43,659 nucleotides of DNA from Nannocystineae bacterium (GCA_007133195.1 SLNH01000253.1:1-43659), one strand, 5' to 3'. Positions 25,961 to 34,890 are shown, numbered from the stretch's first letter. Numbers and translations are program-made. Notes: a model not told the origin generated them from the letters alone.

Positions 25961-26335
25961 ATGTTGAGCTTCCTCGTCGTTGACGATTCGTCGTTCCTCC
26001 ACTCCATTCTCAAAGTCTCTCTGAGGCGCTACTGCGATTGCCAAATCACCTACGCGAACAATGGAGCGGAGGCGCTCGAGGCGCTGCGTGAACGCGAGCC
26101 GGACCTCATCCTCCTCGACGTCAACATGCCGGTGATGAGCGGGCTCGAGTTTCTCTCCCATGTGGGTGAGAGTGCGCTCGAGCGGGTGCCCGTGATCATC
26201 GTGAGCACAGAGGGAGAGGAGGAGGATGTGGTGCGAGGGCTCGAGGCCGGCGCGACCGCGTACCTCCGCAAGCCCTTCAAGGAGGCGGAGCTCCACGACC
26301 TCCTCGATCGCGTGGTCGGGCAGGCTGCGACATGA
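25961..26335 (+). CDS. cheY: CheY-type single-domain response regulator
   Basis: 124 residues, a lone receiver domain. Acidic pocket Asp8-Asp9 (LVVDDSS), phospho-acceptor Asp53 (LLLDVNMPVMSG context), switch Ser82/Thr83 (IVSTEG) and Lys104 (LRKPF) are all in place. It has no output domain, so it must act by binding a partner. It is the first gene of the chemosensory operon and overlaps cheA by ATGA. The ATG at 25961 was chosen because the receiver fold begins there; no strong ribosome-binding site precedes it, so translation may rely on a weak site. It could equally serve as a phosphate sink for CheA. Confidence 0.9.
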   Translation: MLSFLVVDDSSFLHSILKVSLRRYCDCQITYANNGAEALEALREREPDLILLDVNMPVMSGLEFLSHVGESALERVPVIIVSTEGEEEDVVRGLEAGATAYLRKPFKEAELHDLLDRVVGQAAT

Positions 26336-27996
26336 GCGAGCACGAGGAGCTCTGGGATGCGTTCATTCGCGACACTGCGCCTCTCGTCGCGCAGGTGGGA
26401 GAGCGCCTTCTCGCGCTCGAGCGCTCGCTCGAAAGCCTCGGCGAAGAGTGGCGGGAGGTGATGGGCCTGCTCCACACCATCAAGGGCAATTGCGGGATGA
26501 TGCAGGTGGAGCGGGGTGAGGAGCTCGCCCACTCCATGGAGCGGAGGGCGCGAGGCGCGCGCGACGCACCCATCTGGGAGCAAGCGCGGATGCTGGGGCC
26601 GCTGATCTCGTCCGCGGCCGGCCTGGAGGACGTGCTCGCCGACAAGGTCTCGGGCGACGCGGTCCAGGATCTCATCGCCGGGCTGGACGCGGCGGAGGAG
26701 GACCAAGATGGCGACTCCACGTCCGCGCGCCGAGCTGCTGCGCAAGCGGTCGAGCTCGCCGGCGTGCAGCCGGGCATGTCGCACGTTCGCATCGATGCCG
26801 AGGTGCTGGATCGGTTTCTCGAGCTCGTGGGCGAGCTCGTGATCTGTTATCGGCGGGTTTGCGCGGAGGCAGAACCGCGGCAGCCCGCGCGCGCGCGCGA
26901 CTCGCGTGAGGGGACGGCGCGCGCCGCAGACGGAGGCCGCGCCGAGCCGCTCGAGCTCCTCGGCAAACACGTCGGAGAGCTGCGCCAGCGCGTTCTCGAC
27001 GCCCGGCTCGTTCCGCTCCAGGTGCTCGTGACTCGGCTCAAGCGGCTCGTCCGGGATCTCGCGACGGCGACGGGAAAACCGTTGTCGTTTCGGGTGGAGG
27101 GCGAAGACACGGTCGTGGACAAGAGCATCGCCGACCAGCTCGGGGAGCCGCTCATCCACCTCATTCGCAACGCGGTCGATCACGGTATCGAAGCGCCGAG
27201 CGAGCGGCGGGCCGCTGGCAAGCCCGACACGGGTCAGGTCGAGCTCCACATCTCCACGGTGGGCGCCGACGTCATGGTGGACGTCCGCGATGACGGGCAA
27301 GGACTGTCCCGCAAGCGACTGGAGGCGGCGGCCACAAAGCGGGGCATCGACACGAGCGGCTGGACCGACCGGCGCGTAGAGGAGCTCATATTTCGGCCCG
27401 AGTTCACCACGGCCGAGAAGGTCACGCGGCTGTCCGGGCGCGGCGTGGGGATGCCGCAGATCAAGCGCACCATCGAGCGCATGGGCGGCGAGCTACAGTT
27501 TCAGACGAAAGCCGGGCTCGGGAGCCAGTTTTCGATCCGAGTGCCGCTCGCGGCCGCCATCCGGCGCACGCTCGTGGTGTCGTGTGGCAGCGAGGAGTAC
27601 GCCGTTCCCATCGAGTCGGTGCTCGAGACGTTTCGCGTCACGCCCGAGAGCCTCTATCCGGTCGACCGAGGTTGGGTGACGAGCTGGCGCGAGCGGGTGT
27701 TGCCCGCTCAATACTTGGCGACTCAGCTCGGCGGGCGCGACCAGGTCGAGGCTGCCGACGCCCAGCTTTGCGTGGTCGTCGAGGACGGGCGTCGGTACAG
27801 CGGCCTCATCGTCGACGACGTGAGCGGCCAGCAGGATGTGGTCGTAAGGGACCTCGATCCGGTGCTCGGGCGGCCGCGCGGCGTCGCCGGGATGGCCATC
27901 GTGGGGGAAGGTCGGATCGCCATGGTCCTCGACCCGCGCAGCTTGCCGTGGAGCGAAGGCCGCGCCGCCTACGGGCACATGGAGGCCCCGGCGTGA
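26332..27996 (+). CDS. cheA: CheA-type chemosensory histidine kinase
   Basis: 554 residues. P1 (Hpt) has phospho-His48 in LLHTIKGNCGMM. A short linker replaces the P2 CheY-binding domain, so it is about 100 residues shorter than E. coli CheA. Dimerisation P3 (about 140-235) includes LVGELVICYRR and LDARLVPLQVL. The HATPase P4 has the N box HLIRNAVDHGIEAP, G1 DVRDDGQGLS and G2 LSGRGVGMPQIK. The C-terminal CheW-like P5 starts near 405 (RTLVVSCGSEEYAVPIESVL). It phosphorylates the neighbouring receiver in response to the receptor. It overlaps cheY (ATGA) and cheW (GTGA). Its PP2C- and STAS-rich downstream context is unusual for a CheA. Confidence 0.95.
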   Translation: MSEHEELWDAFIRDTAPLVAQVGERLLALERSLESLGEEWREVMGLLHTIKGNCGMMQVERGEELAHSMERRARGARDAPIWEQARMLGPLISSAAGLEDVLADKVSGDAVQDLIAGLDAAEEDQDGDSTSARRAAAQAVELAGVQPGMSHVRIDAEVLDRFLELVGELVICYRRVCAEAEPRQPARARDSREGTARAADGGRAEPLELLGKHVGELRQRVLDARLVPLQVLVTRLKRLVRDLATATGKPLSFRVEGEDTVVDKSIADQLGEPLIHLIRNAVDHGIEAPSERRAAGKPDTGQVELHISTVGADVMVDVRDDGQGLSRKRLEAAATKRGIDTSGWTDRRVEELIFRPEFTTAEKVTRLSGRGVGMPQIKRTIERMGGELQFQTKAGLGSQFSIRVPLAAAIRRTLVVSCGSEEYAVPIESVLETFRVTPESLYPVDRGWVTSWRERVLPAQYLATQLGGRDQVEAADAQLCVVVEDGRRYSGLIVDDVSGQQDVVVRDLDPVLGRPRGVAGMAIVGEGRIAMVLDPRSLPWSEGRAAYGHMEAPA

Positions 27997-28634
27997 CGGC
28001 CCGCGCGACGTCGGGTAGTGCGGGCGGCGGCGGGACGCCGAGGTCGGGGCTCGCGAGCGAGATCCTCCCCGTGCTCCGCGAAAAAGTCGCGGCCGACTCG
28101 TCTCGAAAGGCGGAGGAGAAGCGAAAGGCCGCGGACTCGGCCCTCATCGAGTTCGCCGACGACGTGCAGGAGGCGGCGGAGCGCGAGCGAAGGCCTGCCC
28201 CGGTGCGCAAGTTGGTGAGCTTTTTCGTTTGTGGCGCCGAATACGCCCTCCCCATCGACTGCGTTCGAGAGATCCTGCGGATCGAAACGATCAGTCCGGT
28301 GCCGCAGGCGCCGGATCACATCCGCGGCGTGACCAACGTGCGCGGCCGCGTCGTCCCGGTCGTCGAGATCAGCACGCGGCTGGGCGGAGAGCCCGTGGAG
28401 ATCACGGCGCAGAGCTGCATCGTCGCGGTCGAATACGAGGGGCGGGTGCTTGGACTCCTCGTCGAGCGCGCGTCCAGCGTCGTGACGCTTTCCGAGGACG
28501 CGATCGAGTCGCCGCCGGAGGAGGTGCTGGGCGACAGCGCCGATTACGTCACCAGCGTCGGTAAGCACGACGGGCGCATCATCATCCTTTTGGAGCTCGA
28601 GCGGTTGCTCAAGCCATCGACCGCGTGGAGGTAG
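27993..28634 (+). CDS. cheW: CheW-type coupling protein with N-terminal extension
   Basis: 213 residues from the GTG at 27993, which overlaps the cheA stop (GTGA) with GGAGG upstream. About 70 charged, Ala/Glu/Lys-rich residues (DSSRKAEEKRKAADSALIEF) precede the CheW fold: LVSFFVCGAEYALPIDCVRE, ISPVPQAPDHIRGVTNVRGR, VVPVVEISTRLGG. The extension is probably helical or disordered and is not part of canonical CheW (about 160 residues). CheW ties receptors to CheA in the signalling array. It is the third gene of the operon. Confidence 0.92.
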   Translation: MTARATSGSAGGGGTPRSGLASEILPVLREKVAADSSRKAEEKRKAADSALIEFADDVQEAAERERRPAPVRKLVSFFVCGAEYALPIDCVREILRIETISPVPQAPDHIRGVTNVRGRVVPVVEISTRLGGEPVEITAQSCIVAVEYEGRVLGLLVERASSVVTLSEDAIESPPEEVLGDSADYVTSVGKHDGRIIILLELERLLKPSTAWR

Positions 28635-28636
28635 GC

Positions 28637-28783
28637 GTGACGAGACCGGAGACACCTTGCCACCTCGAGGCCGGCGCGGATCGCGAATCGGAGCATTGCC
28701 CCGATGCGCGCGCGGCGTCGGCGACGGGGCGATGGGCAGCCCCCGGCGCGTGCAGACCGCGCGCGCGGCGTGCCGACGCGTAG
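28637..28783 (+). CDS. Possible small ORF between cheW and the HEAT gene
   Basis: A 48-codon frame from GTG 28637 preceded by GGAGGTAGGC, ending just before the ribosome-binding site of the HEAT gene. The translation (starting MTRPETPCHLEAGADRE) has three Cys and is Arg/Ala-rich. It may be chance, since the GGAGG belongs to the last codons of cheW and the third-position GC is only moderately high. Listed because it fills the largest gap inside the che operon. Confidence 0.18.
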   Translation: MTRPETPCHLEAGADRESEHCPDARAASATGRWAAPGACRPRARRADA

Positions 28784-28796
28784 GAGCAGAGACGTT

Positions 28797-30740
28797 ATGG
28801 AGTTTGTCTCAGACGGTGATTCCATCGCGACGGCGGTCCTCGGTGCCTTGAGCGCCGAGGACCGCGGGGTGCGCGCGCGCGCGGTCGAGGACGCGGCGCG
28901 CTTCGTAGATCCCGACGAGCTGATCGACGCCGTCGCCGATCACGCCGACGCCAGGCGCCGCAACGCCGCGCTCGACGCGCTGGCGCTGGGCGCGATGCGC
29001 AGCGTCCCTTCCTTGATCCGCGCCCTGGATCACGACGATCCGGAGGTGGTGATGTTCGCCGCCAGCGCGCTCGGCAAGACGCGGGACAAGGCGGCGGTGC
29101 CACACCTTTTGAGGCTCCTAGAGCAAGACGACGTCAACATCGTGCAGGCGGCGTTGGACAGCCTGTCACTCCTCCGCGCGTCGGTGGCCGTGGATCCGAT
29201 CATCCAGATCCTGGATCGGGACCCCTGGATGCGGCTCGCTGGGGTGCACGCTCTCGGCGATATCGGCGACGCGAAGGCCGTGCCCGTCTTGGTTGCGCTC
29301 CTCGAGGAGGAGGAGACGCGCGAGCTGGCGGCGCTCGCGCTCGGCAAGATTCGTTCGCCCGACGCGCTCCCCAAGCTCGCGGAGTTATTGCGCCAAGCCG
29401 GCTCGATGGACACGTTCCTCACGTGCCTGCGCGCCATCGGCGCGGTCTTGGAGCGCTCCTCGGGATTCGCGGGTCCGGCGCACGACGAAATGTGGCGTCA
29501 TCTGGGCGCGCCGGACGCCGCGACCGTGCACATGCGCCTGCTCGCCGTGCTGTCGGGCGAAGAAAGCGGCGGGCTCGTCGGCGCCGACGTGCGCGAGACC
29601 AAAATCGCGGCGGCGACGCTGATCCGAGTCCTCGAAATCGACAGCCTCTACACGCCGATGGTCCTAGCCGGCCGCGATCCGAGCCTGCGAGAGCCGCTCA
29701 AGTTCTGCGCCGTCTCCGTCGGCGAGGGCATCGCCGAGTCGTTGCGCGTCGGCATCTCTTATCACGACAAACACGTTCGCATCCTCGCGTGCCAATGTGC
29801 GGCCGACCTCCGCCTGGGGGAGCTCGAGCCGCGGATCCTCGAGCTATTGCGCGACGACGATGGCGAGGTGCGGCAGGCCGCCGCGCGGGCGCTTGCGTAC
29901 GTAGGCGACGGCCAGTCCGCGCCTCGCCTGGTGCCGCGATTGCTCGATTCGGCACAAGCTGTTCGCGACGCGGCGCGTGCGACGCTGTGCCGACTGGATG
30001 AGCGCGCGGTGACGCGAGCCCTCCTCGAGCACGACGATGGCGGATCGACGTATCGGATCGCCGCGCTCGAGGTGATGGCGGCGTCTCCGCACGAAGAGCA
30101 GCGCGAGTTCATCGTCGAGTGCCTCAAGGCCGCCTGCGCGTTCACGAGGCGGCGCGCGATCGAGGCGCTCGCCGTGCAGCCCGGCTACGACGTGGTGACG
30201 GTGGCGCAGCCGTTTTTGACCGATCCCGAGCCGAGCGTGCGAGAGGCCGCGCTCGCCGCGCTGGCCAGGCAGCCGTCCGGTCGTGTCCGCGATCTGCTCC
30301 TCGGCCACATGGCGCGCGATCCGGAGACGCGCGAGACGGCGGTACGGGCCGCGGCCGCGCTCAGCGACCCGACGGTGGGAGCGCGCTTGGTCGAGCTGTT
30401 TCACGAAGCCCCCTACGAGACGCAGGCGGCGATCGTCGAGGCCCTCGCCGAACTGCGCGAGCCGGCGGCCGAGCCGCTGTTCGCTAGGCTGCTCGGTTAC
30501 GCCGACGACCACACGAAAGTGCAGGCCGTCCGCGCGCTGGCCGCCTATCAGGGCGAGATGCCTTTGCGCCATCTCATCGCCGCGGCGCGCGATCCCTCGC
30601 CTCGGGTGCGCGCGGCGGTCGCCGAGGTCCTTTGTTCGCGTCCGCTCGAGCAGGCCCGAGAGGAGCTCGAACGCCTGTCGCTCGACGACGACTCCTACAT
30701 CGCGACGATGGCCAGGCATCGGCTCGAGGTCGCGGAGTGA
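28797..30740 (+). CDS. HEAT-repeat (PBS lyase HEAT-like) protein of the chemosensory operon
   Basis: 647 residues from the ATG at 28797, with AGGAG ten bases upstream. Almost the whole protein is about 30-residue helical repeats: SVPSLIRALDHDDPEVVMFA, KAAVPHLLRLLEQDDVNIVQ, AKAVPVLVALLEEEETRELA, LEPRILELLRDDDGEVRQAA, QSAPRLVPRLLDSAQAVRDA, VVTVAQPFLTDPEPSVREAA and more. No catalytic domain or signal peptide is present, so it is a cytosolic scaffold. HEAT proteins are known partners of a chemosensory system in Myxococcus xanthus (Cpc7 in Che7). Here the gene sits where cheB or an output gene might stand. Its stop overlaps the cheR start (GTGA), so it is firmly part of the operon. Confidence 0.88.
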   Translation: MEFVSDGDSIATAVLGALSAEDRGVRARAVEDAARFVDPDELIDAVADHADARRRNAALDALALGAMRSVPSLIRALDHDDPEVVMFAASALGKTRDKAAVPHLLRLLEQDDVNIVQAALDSLSLLRASVAVDPIIQILDRDPWMRLAGVHALGDIGDAKAVPVLVALLEEEETRELAALALGKIRSPDALPKLAELLRQAGSMDTFLTCLRAIGAVLERSSGFAGPAHDEMWRHLGAPDAATVHMRLLAVLSGEESGGLVGADVRETKIAAATLIRVLEIDSLYTPMVLAGRDPSLREPLKFCAVSVGEGIAESLRVGISYHDKHVRILACQCAADLRLGELEPRILELLRDDDGEVRQAAARALAYVGDGQSAPRLVPRLLDSAQAVRDAARATLCRLDERAVTRALLEHDDGGSTYRIAALEVMAASPHEEQREFIVECLKAACAFTRRRAIEALAVQPGYDVVTVAQPFLTDPEPSVREAALAALARQPSGRVRDLLLGHMARDPETRETAVRAAAALSDPTVGARLVELFHEAPYETQAAIVEALAELREPAAEPLFARLLGYADDHTKVQAVRALAAYQGEMPLRHLIAAARDPSPRVRAAVAEVLCSRPLEQAREELERLSLDDDSYIATMARHRLEVAE

Positions 30741-31609
30741 GTTCGCAGGGCGTGCAGGGCGCCGAGGCCGCCGAGCTCGCGCTCACCGTCGCGGGGTACG
30801 AGGAGCTCCGGGCGCTGATCGCAGACAAGTTCGGCATCGACTATCCGCCGAGGCGCCAGTCCATGTTGGCGACGCGGGTGGGGATGCGCGTCGCGTGGCA
30901 CGGGTTCGGGTCGTTTTCGGACTACTGCGCGTACCTGCGCACGCTCGATTCGAGCGCCCCCGAGTGGGACGAGCTCGCCGAGGTGATCACGAACAGCGAG
31001 ACCTACTTCTTTCGCGAGCCGAAGCAGTTCGAACAATTGGCCCAGCTGCTTCGGGGGCGGCGGGGCGCGATGCCGAGCCCGCTGCGCGTCCTGTCGGCAG
31101 GGTGCTCGTCCGGTGAGGAGGCCTATAGTCTGGCCATGGTCGTCGCGAGCGTGGTGCTCGGAACCCGGAGCTTCGAAGTGCACGGGGTCGACGTGACGCC
31201 GTCCCGGCTCGCCAAAGCCCGCGAAGGCCGCTACCCGCTTCGTCGCCTCAATCGCGGGGGCGCGCCGCCCGCCCCGGTCCAGCTCGACAAGTTCGGGCGG
31301 CGAGAGGGTGACGAGTGGCGGTTTTCGGACTGGCTGCGCGATCGTGTGGCGTTTCACCAGCGAAACCTCGTCGACCCGCGGGGCCTCGAGCTCGGCTCCT
31401 TCGACATCGTGTTCTGTCGAAATGTCCTCATCTACGCCCAACCAGACCGCATCCGAAAGTTCGTCCGCACGCTCACGGAGGCGCTCGCGCCCGGCGGCTA
31501 CTTGTTTCTCGGCGCGAGCGAACCGCTGTTCGGGGGCGAGGGAACGCTCGAGCCTGTTCGGTTGGGAGACCAATTCGCGTATGTGCGAGCGAATCAAAAC
31601 GCCGAATGA
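30737..31609 (+). CDS. cheR: CheR-type glutamate O-methyltransferase
   Basis: 290 residues from the GTG at 30737, overlapping the HEAT gene stop by GTGA. The N-terminal CheR helical domain (ELRALIADKFGIDYPPRRQS) and NSETYFFREPKQFEQLAQLL lead into the SAM-binding fold VLSAGCSSGEEAYSLAM, HGVDVTPSRLAKAREGRYP, and the FDIVFCRNVLIYAQPD motif. It methylates glutamates of the receptor signalling domain using S-adenosylmethionine. The following gene encodes such a receptor. No CheB methylesterase is encoded in the window, so adaptation would need a distant gene or a different mechanism. Confidence 0.94.
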   Translation: MSSQGVQGAEAAELALTVAGYEELRALIADKFGIDYPPRRQSMLATRVGMRVAWHGFGSFSDYCAYLRTLDSSAPEWDELAEVITNSETYFFREPKQFEQLAQLLRGRRGAMPSPLRVLSAGCSSGEEAYSLAMVVASVVLGTRSFEVHGVDVTPSRLAKAREGRYPLRRLNRGGAPPAPVQLDKFGRREGDEWRFSDWLRDRVAFHQRNLVDPRGLELGSFDIVFCRNVLIYAQPDRIRKFVRTLTEALAPGGYLFLGASEPLFGGEGTLEPVRLGDQFAYVRANQNAE

Positions 31610-31699
31610 TAACGACGTGACGTCGGCGCGTCGCCGGCCCGCGCCGCCTCCGTGTCACCTTGCTGCCCGTGCCGGATATCCGGCCACCGCGTAAGCGTC

Positions 31700-33349
31700 A
31701 TGGATCCATGGACACTCGCGTTCGCATTGGCGTTTGTGGCTGCGTCCACCGTGGCGGCGGTCCTCGCCCGGATGCTCGTGGCGACGACGTCCGCCGCGAA
31801 GCGGATCGCCGCGTCGGCGGACTCGCTCGCAGGCGGGCGACTCGCCGACACCGAACCGGACGAAGCTCCCGATGGGGGCGACGCCCACCGGCGAGCAGAG
31901 GAGGCGCTCGGGCGGGTCCGCGCGCGGTGTCTCGCGCTGTGCGCGTTCGCCGACGCCCTCGCGGAGCGGCGCGCGCCGCCCGCGGTCGAAAGCCAGGGTG
32001 CACATGACCAGATCGGCGCCTCGTTCGGGGCCGCGGCGGAGGCGATGCGCGCGCTCCGCCGCGATTTGGCCGAGACGGCGATCTCGCTCGGCGACAGCGC
32101 CCGGAGCTGGGCCACGCACATCAAAGAGATTCACGACGCAGGCCAGGCGCAGACCGCCGCCACCGAGGAGACCGCGGCCACGATCGAGGAGATGGCGTCG
32201 CAGATCCAAAATGTCGCTCAGAACGCCGAGGTCATCGCCTCCCACGCCGACGAGACGTCTCGCGAGATCGGGAACATGGTCAGCTCGAACGAGGATGTGG
32301 CGCGCAGCGGCGAGAACGTGATGCAGGCAGTCGGGGACGCGGGGGCCACCATGGAGACGATGGCGACCTCGGTGGTCAGCGTCGCCGATACGGCGGAGCG
32401 CCTCGGCAACGCGGCGCAGCAGGTCGCTCAGGAGGCCGCCTCCGGCGACAAGCTTCTGGACGACTCGGCCGACAAGCTTCGCGCGGTCTCCGAGCGCACG
32501 CAGCAGTCGTCGGCGGTGATCGAGCGGCTCGGCGAGCGGTCGCAGCAGATCGGGTCCATCGTCAAGATGATCGAGTCGATCGCGGATCAGACGAATCTCT
32601 TGGCGCTAAACGCCGCCATCGAGGCGGCGCGGGCCGGCGACGCCGGACGCGGGTTCGCGGTCGTTGCTGACGAGGTCCGAAAGCTCGCGGAGCGGTCGAT
32701 GTCGGCGACCAAGGAGATCAGCGAGGTCATCGACGCGGTCCAAAGCGACAACGACGCGGCCGTGCAGGTCGCCCGGAGCAACATCGAGGACATCCGCGAG
32801 GGGGCGGCGCAGGTCGTGGACACGAACGCGGGCCTCAAGAAAATCATCGCATCGATCGAGGAGGTGACCTCGGAGATCGGCGATGTCCGGCAAGCGACCC
32901 AAGAGCAGTCACTGGCGGCCGACGAGGTGATGCGGCTCGTCAAAAACATGAACGACATGACGAGGAGGATGGTGGACTCTACGCGCGACCAGGCGAGCTC
33001 GTCGCATAATGTCCTGAACTCGGCGCAGGAGATCGCGCGGATGATCCAACAAGTCGCCGACGCCTCCGCGCAACAGAAGGTGGCGGGAGATCAGATCCTC
33101 GTCTCTATCGAACACGTCACCCAAGTGTCGGCGCAGCACGTCCAGCACGTCGCGCGGCTCGACGAGGCCGCGCGCTCGCTCACGTCGTGGACCGACGAGC
33201 TAAGGGCGCTCGCCGGCGACAGCGCAGACGTGGCTCGGCCCGAGCACCGCGAGGCGAACGGTGAAGCTCCGCCTGCGGCTCTGAGGCCGGCGAGCGAGCC
33301 CAACCCCAACACGGGCGCCGCGCTTTGGAAGGCCGATGCGGGCGCCTGA
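31700..33349 (+). CDS. Methyl-accepting chemotaxis-type receptor without external sensor domain
   Basis: 549 residues from the ATG at 31700 ([12 protein letters not shown]). One hydrophobic segment at about 5-28 is followed directly by cytoplasmic sequence, so there is no periplasmic ligand domain and no second membrane helix. Residues about 140-520 form the long coiled-coil methyl-accepting domain with Gln/Glu/Ala-rich heptads. The conserved hairpin tip is seen near 293-333 ([20 protein letters not shown], then [17 protein letters not shown]). The C-terminus is Pro/Ala-rich and lacks a CheR-binding pentapeptide. It should form arrays with CheW and CheA. With no own sensor it may read membrane state or a cytosolic partner; the HEAT and RsbR proteins nearby are candidates (inference). 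Confidence 0.92.
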   Translation: MDPWTLAFALAFVAASTVAAVLARMLVATTSAAKRIAASADSLAGGRLADTEPDEAPDGGDAHRRAEEALGRVRARCLALCAFADALAERRAPPAVESQGAHDQIGASFGAAAEAMRALRRDLAETAISLGDSARSWATHIKEIHDAGQAQTAATEETAATIEEMASQIQNVAQNAEVIASHADETSREIGNMVSSNEDVARSGENVMQAVGDAGATMETMATSVVSVADTAERLGNAAQQVAQEAASGDKLLDDSADKLRAVSERTQQSSAVIERLGERSQQIGSIVKMIESIADQTNLLALNAAIEAARAGDAGRGFAVVADEVRKLAERSMSATKEISEVIDAVQSDNDAAVQVARSNIEDIREGAAQVVDTNAGLKKIIASIEEVTSEIGDVRQATQEQSLAADEVMRLVKNMNDMTRRMVDSTRDQASSSHNVLNSAQEIARMIQQVADASAQQKVAGDQILVSIEHVTQVSAQHVQHVARLDEAARSLTSWTDELRALAGDSADVARPEHREANGEAPPAALRPASEPNPNTGAALWKADAGA

Positions 33350-33413
33350 GACGAACCGCTGCACATGTTGGTTGCGTAAGGATCCGACGCCGATGGTTTT
33401 GCAGGCTCCACGG

Positions 33414-33442
33414 TTGACCGCTTGTCTCAGCGAGCGTAACTT
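33414..33442 (+). promoter_or_regulatory. Candidate sigma-70 promoter of the stressosome genes
   Basis: TTGACC (33414-33419, 5 of 6) and TAACTT (33437-33442, 3 of 6 including T-A and final T) with a 17-base spacer, in the 165-base gap between the receptor gene and the first RsbT-like gene, 72 bases before its start. It would allow the rsb block to be expressed separately from the che block. Confidence 0.42.
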
Positions 33443-33514
33443 GCATTCGGGCGAAGCCCCGCGAAACGCCCGCGGAGGCGCCGGCCGGTTTCGCGGCCTG
33501 TCGCTGTATCGCTC

Positions 33515-34144
33515 ATGAGTTCCGCGTACGACCAGCTGCTGTCGCTTCTACGCCGCTACATCTCCCAGATAAACGCCCAAAACATCCTCGCGCGGGCGAT
33601 TCGGGAGGTAGGGATCGAGAAGCACCAGGTTTCCGAGGCTCACTTGGGTGAGCTCGCATCCAAGCTCGAGCCGAGCTTACGACTGTTTTTGCGGCCGGCG
33701 GCCCTCGCCAGCTTGCAAAGCGAGTTGGGATCGATCGGCAGGCCCAGCGCTCCCCTCGAATCGATTTCGCTGGCGATCAAGCAGGAGGCGGATATCGCGA
33801 CGGCCCGCGCACAGGCGCGGGATATGTGCGAGAAGCTCGGCGCCCGGCGGATGACGATTCAAAAGCTCGCGACGGTGGTGAGCGAGCTGGCTCGCAATAT
33901 TTACATGTATTCGCACGGTGGAACCCTGGAGATCCACCACGCAGCGTCGCCGACGTCGTCGCTTACGGTTCGGGCGGTCGATTCAGGGCCCGGCATCACA
34001 AACCTCGACGACATTATGAAGGGGAACTACAAGAGCCGCACCGGCCTCGGCGCCGGAATTCGCGGCACCAAGCGGCTGTGTGAGCGGTTCGACATCAAGA
34101 CGAGCCCTGCCGGGACGACCGTGGAAGCCGAGGTGGCGGTTTGA
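33515..34144 (+). CDS. RsbT-like serine kinase with extra N-terminal domain
   Basis: 209 residues. The C-terminal half (about 82-209) is a GHKL ATPase of the RsbT/anti-sigma type: N box VVSELARNIYMYSHGG (Glu124, Asn128), G1 VDSGPGI (Asp156) and the RsbT-specific SRTGLGAGIRGTKRL lid. The N-terminal 80 residues (SSAYDQLLSLLRRYISQINA then QNILARAIREVGIEKH) form an extra helical domain not present in the 133-residue B. subtilis RsbT. RsbT kinases phosphorylate RsbS and RsbR in the stressosome and then leave to switch on a phosphatase. The gene overlaps the RsbX-like gene by TTGA. Confidence 0.86.
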   Translation: MSSAYDQLLSLLRRYISQINAQNILARAIREVGIEKHQVSEAHLGELASKLEPSLRLFLRPAALASLQSELGSIGRPSAPLESISLAIKQEADIATARAQARDMCEKLGARRMTIQKLATVVSELARNIYMYSHGGTLEIHHAASPTSSLTVRAVDSGPGITNLDDIMKGNYKSRTGLGAGIRGTKRLCERFDIKTSPAGTTVEAEVAV

Positions 34145-34740
34145 ACCTCGAGATCGAATACCTCTGCGAGCCGGCGCGCGGCGAGTTGCGGAGCGGAGAC
34201 GTCATCGTGGTGAGGCGGGATGAGGAACGCACGATGCTCGCCGTGGTCGACTCGCTCGGTCACGGCGACCGCGCCGCCGACGTCGCCGACGTCGCCGCGG
34301 CGCACCTTCGCGAGGCGACCATGCCCACGGACGCCGGCGAAATGATGGGTTCGCTGCATGACGCGCTCAAGGGTACGCGCGGCGCGGCGGCCTCGATCTG
34401 CATCGTGGGAGAGGACGGGGTGAGCGGCTGCGGCGTGGGCAACGTGGAGATCCGCACCCAGGGGAGCAACGTCCCTGTGTTTCTCAACCCGGGGATCCTG
34501 GGGCAGCACGTCCGGCAGATGCGCGCATTCTGGGGCGAGGCGCGGGCGGGAAGCCGCCTGGTCTTGTTCTCGGACGGCGTCTCCGCTCGCGCGAGGTTCG
34601 ACGACGTTCGTCATCTTCCGGCGGCCGAGGCTTGCCGGGCGCTGTTCGAGCGGTCGCGCAAGGATCACGATGACGCTTCGCTGGCCATCCTCGACCTCGC
34701 GCCGCAAGACCGGATCGGAACCCGGGGCGGCCTCGTCTGA
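34141..34740 (+). CDS. RsbX-like PP2C/SpoIIE phosphatase
   Basis: 199 residues from a TTG at 34141 that overlaps the preceding stop (TTGA). It is a single small PP2C/SpoIIE-type phosphatase domain: SGDVIVVRRDE, the metal-site LAVVDSLGHGDRAADVADVA, FSDGVSARARFDD and DDASLAILDL. The length equals that of RsbX, which dephosphorylates RsbS and RsbR to reset the stressosome, and the position right after an RsbT-like kinase fits this role. There is no sensory or regulatory domain as in RsbU. Confidence 0.87.
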   Translation: MNLEIEYLCEPARGELRSGDVIVVRRDEERTMLAVVDSLGHGDRAADVADVAAAHLREATMPTDAGEMMGSLHDALKGTRGAAASICIVGEDGVSGCGVGNVEIRTQGSNVPVFLNPGILGQHVRQMRAFWGEARAGSRLVLFSDGVSARARFDDVRHLPAAEACRALFERSRKDHDDASLAILDLAPQDRIGTRGGLV

Positions 34741-34785
34741 GCCGCCGGTGGGGTAGTCGACGCTGGTGACAGCGAGGAGACAGCG

Positions 34786-34878
34786 ATGGCGAAATCCGCG
34801 AGACACCCCCCTGGAACGGCGCTGCGCCCAGCGAACGCCGTGCCACCCTGGATGGCCTACCATTCGGCCTCTTTATGA
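34786..34878 (+). CDS. Possible 30-residue ORF between rsbX-like and rsbR-like genes
   Basis: ATG 34786 follows GAGGAGACAGCG, a good ribosome-binding site, and the 30-codon frame (starting MAKSARHPPGTALRPANAV) ends 12 bases before the rsbR start. The translation shows no recognised motif. It fills most of the 150-base gap. It may be chance. Confidence 0.2.
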   Translation: MAKSARHPPGTALRPANAVPPWMAYHSASL

Positions 34879-34881
34879 CGT

Positions 34882-34890
34882 GAGGTGATC
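34882..34890 (+). promoter_or_regulatory. Extended ribosome-binding site of the first rsbR-like gene
   Basis: GAGGTGATC is complementary to nine bases of the usual 16S 3' end and abuts the ATG at 34891. It decides for this ATG over the in-frame GTG at 34885. Confidence 0.65.
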
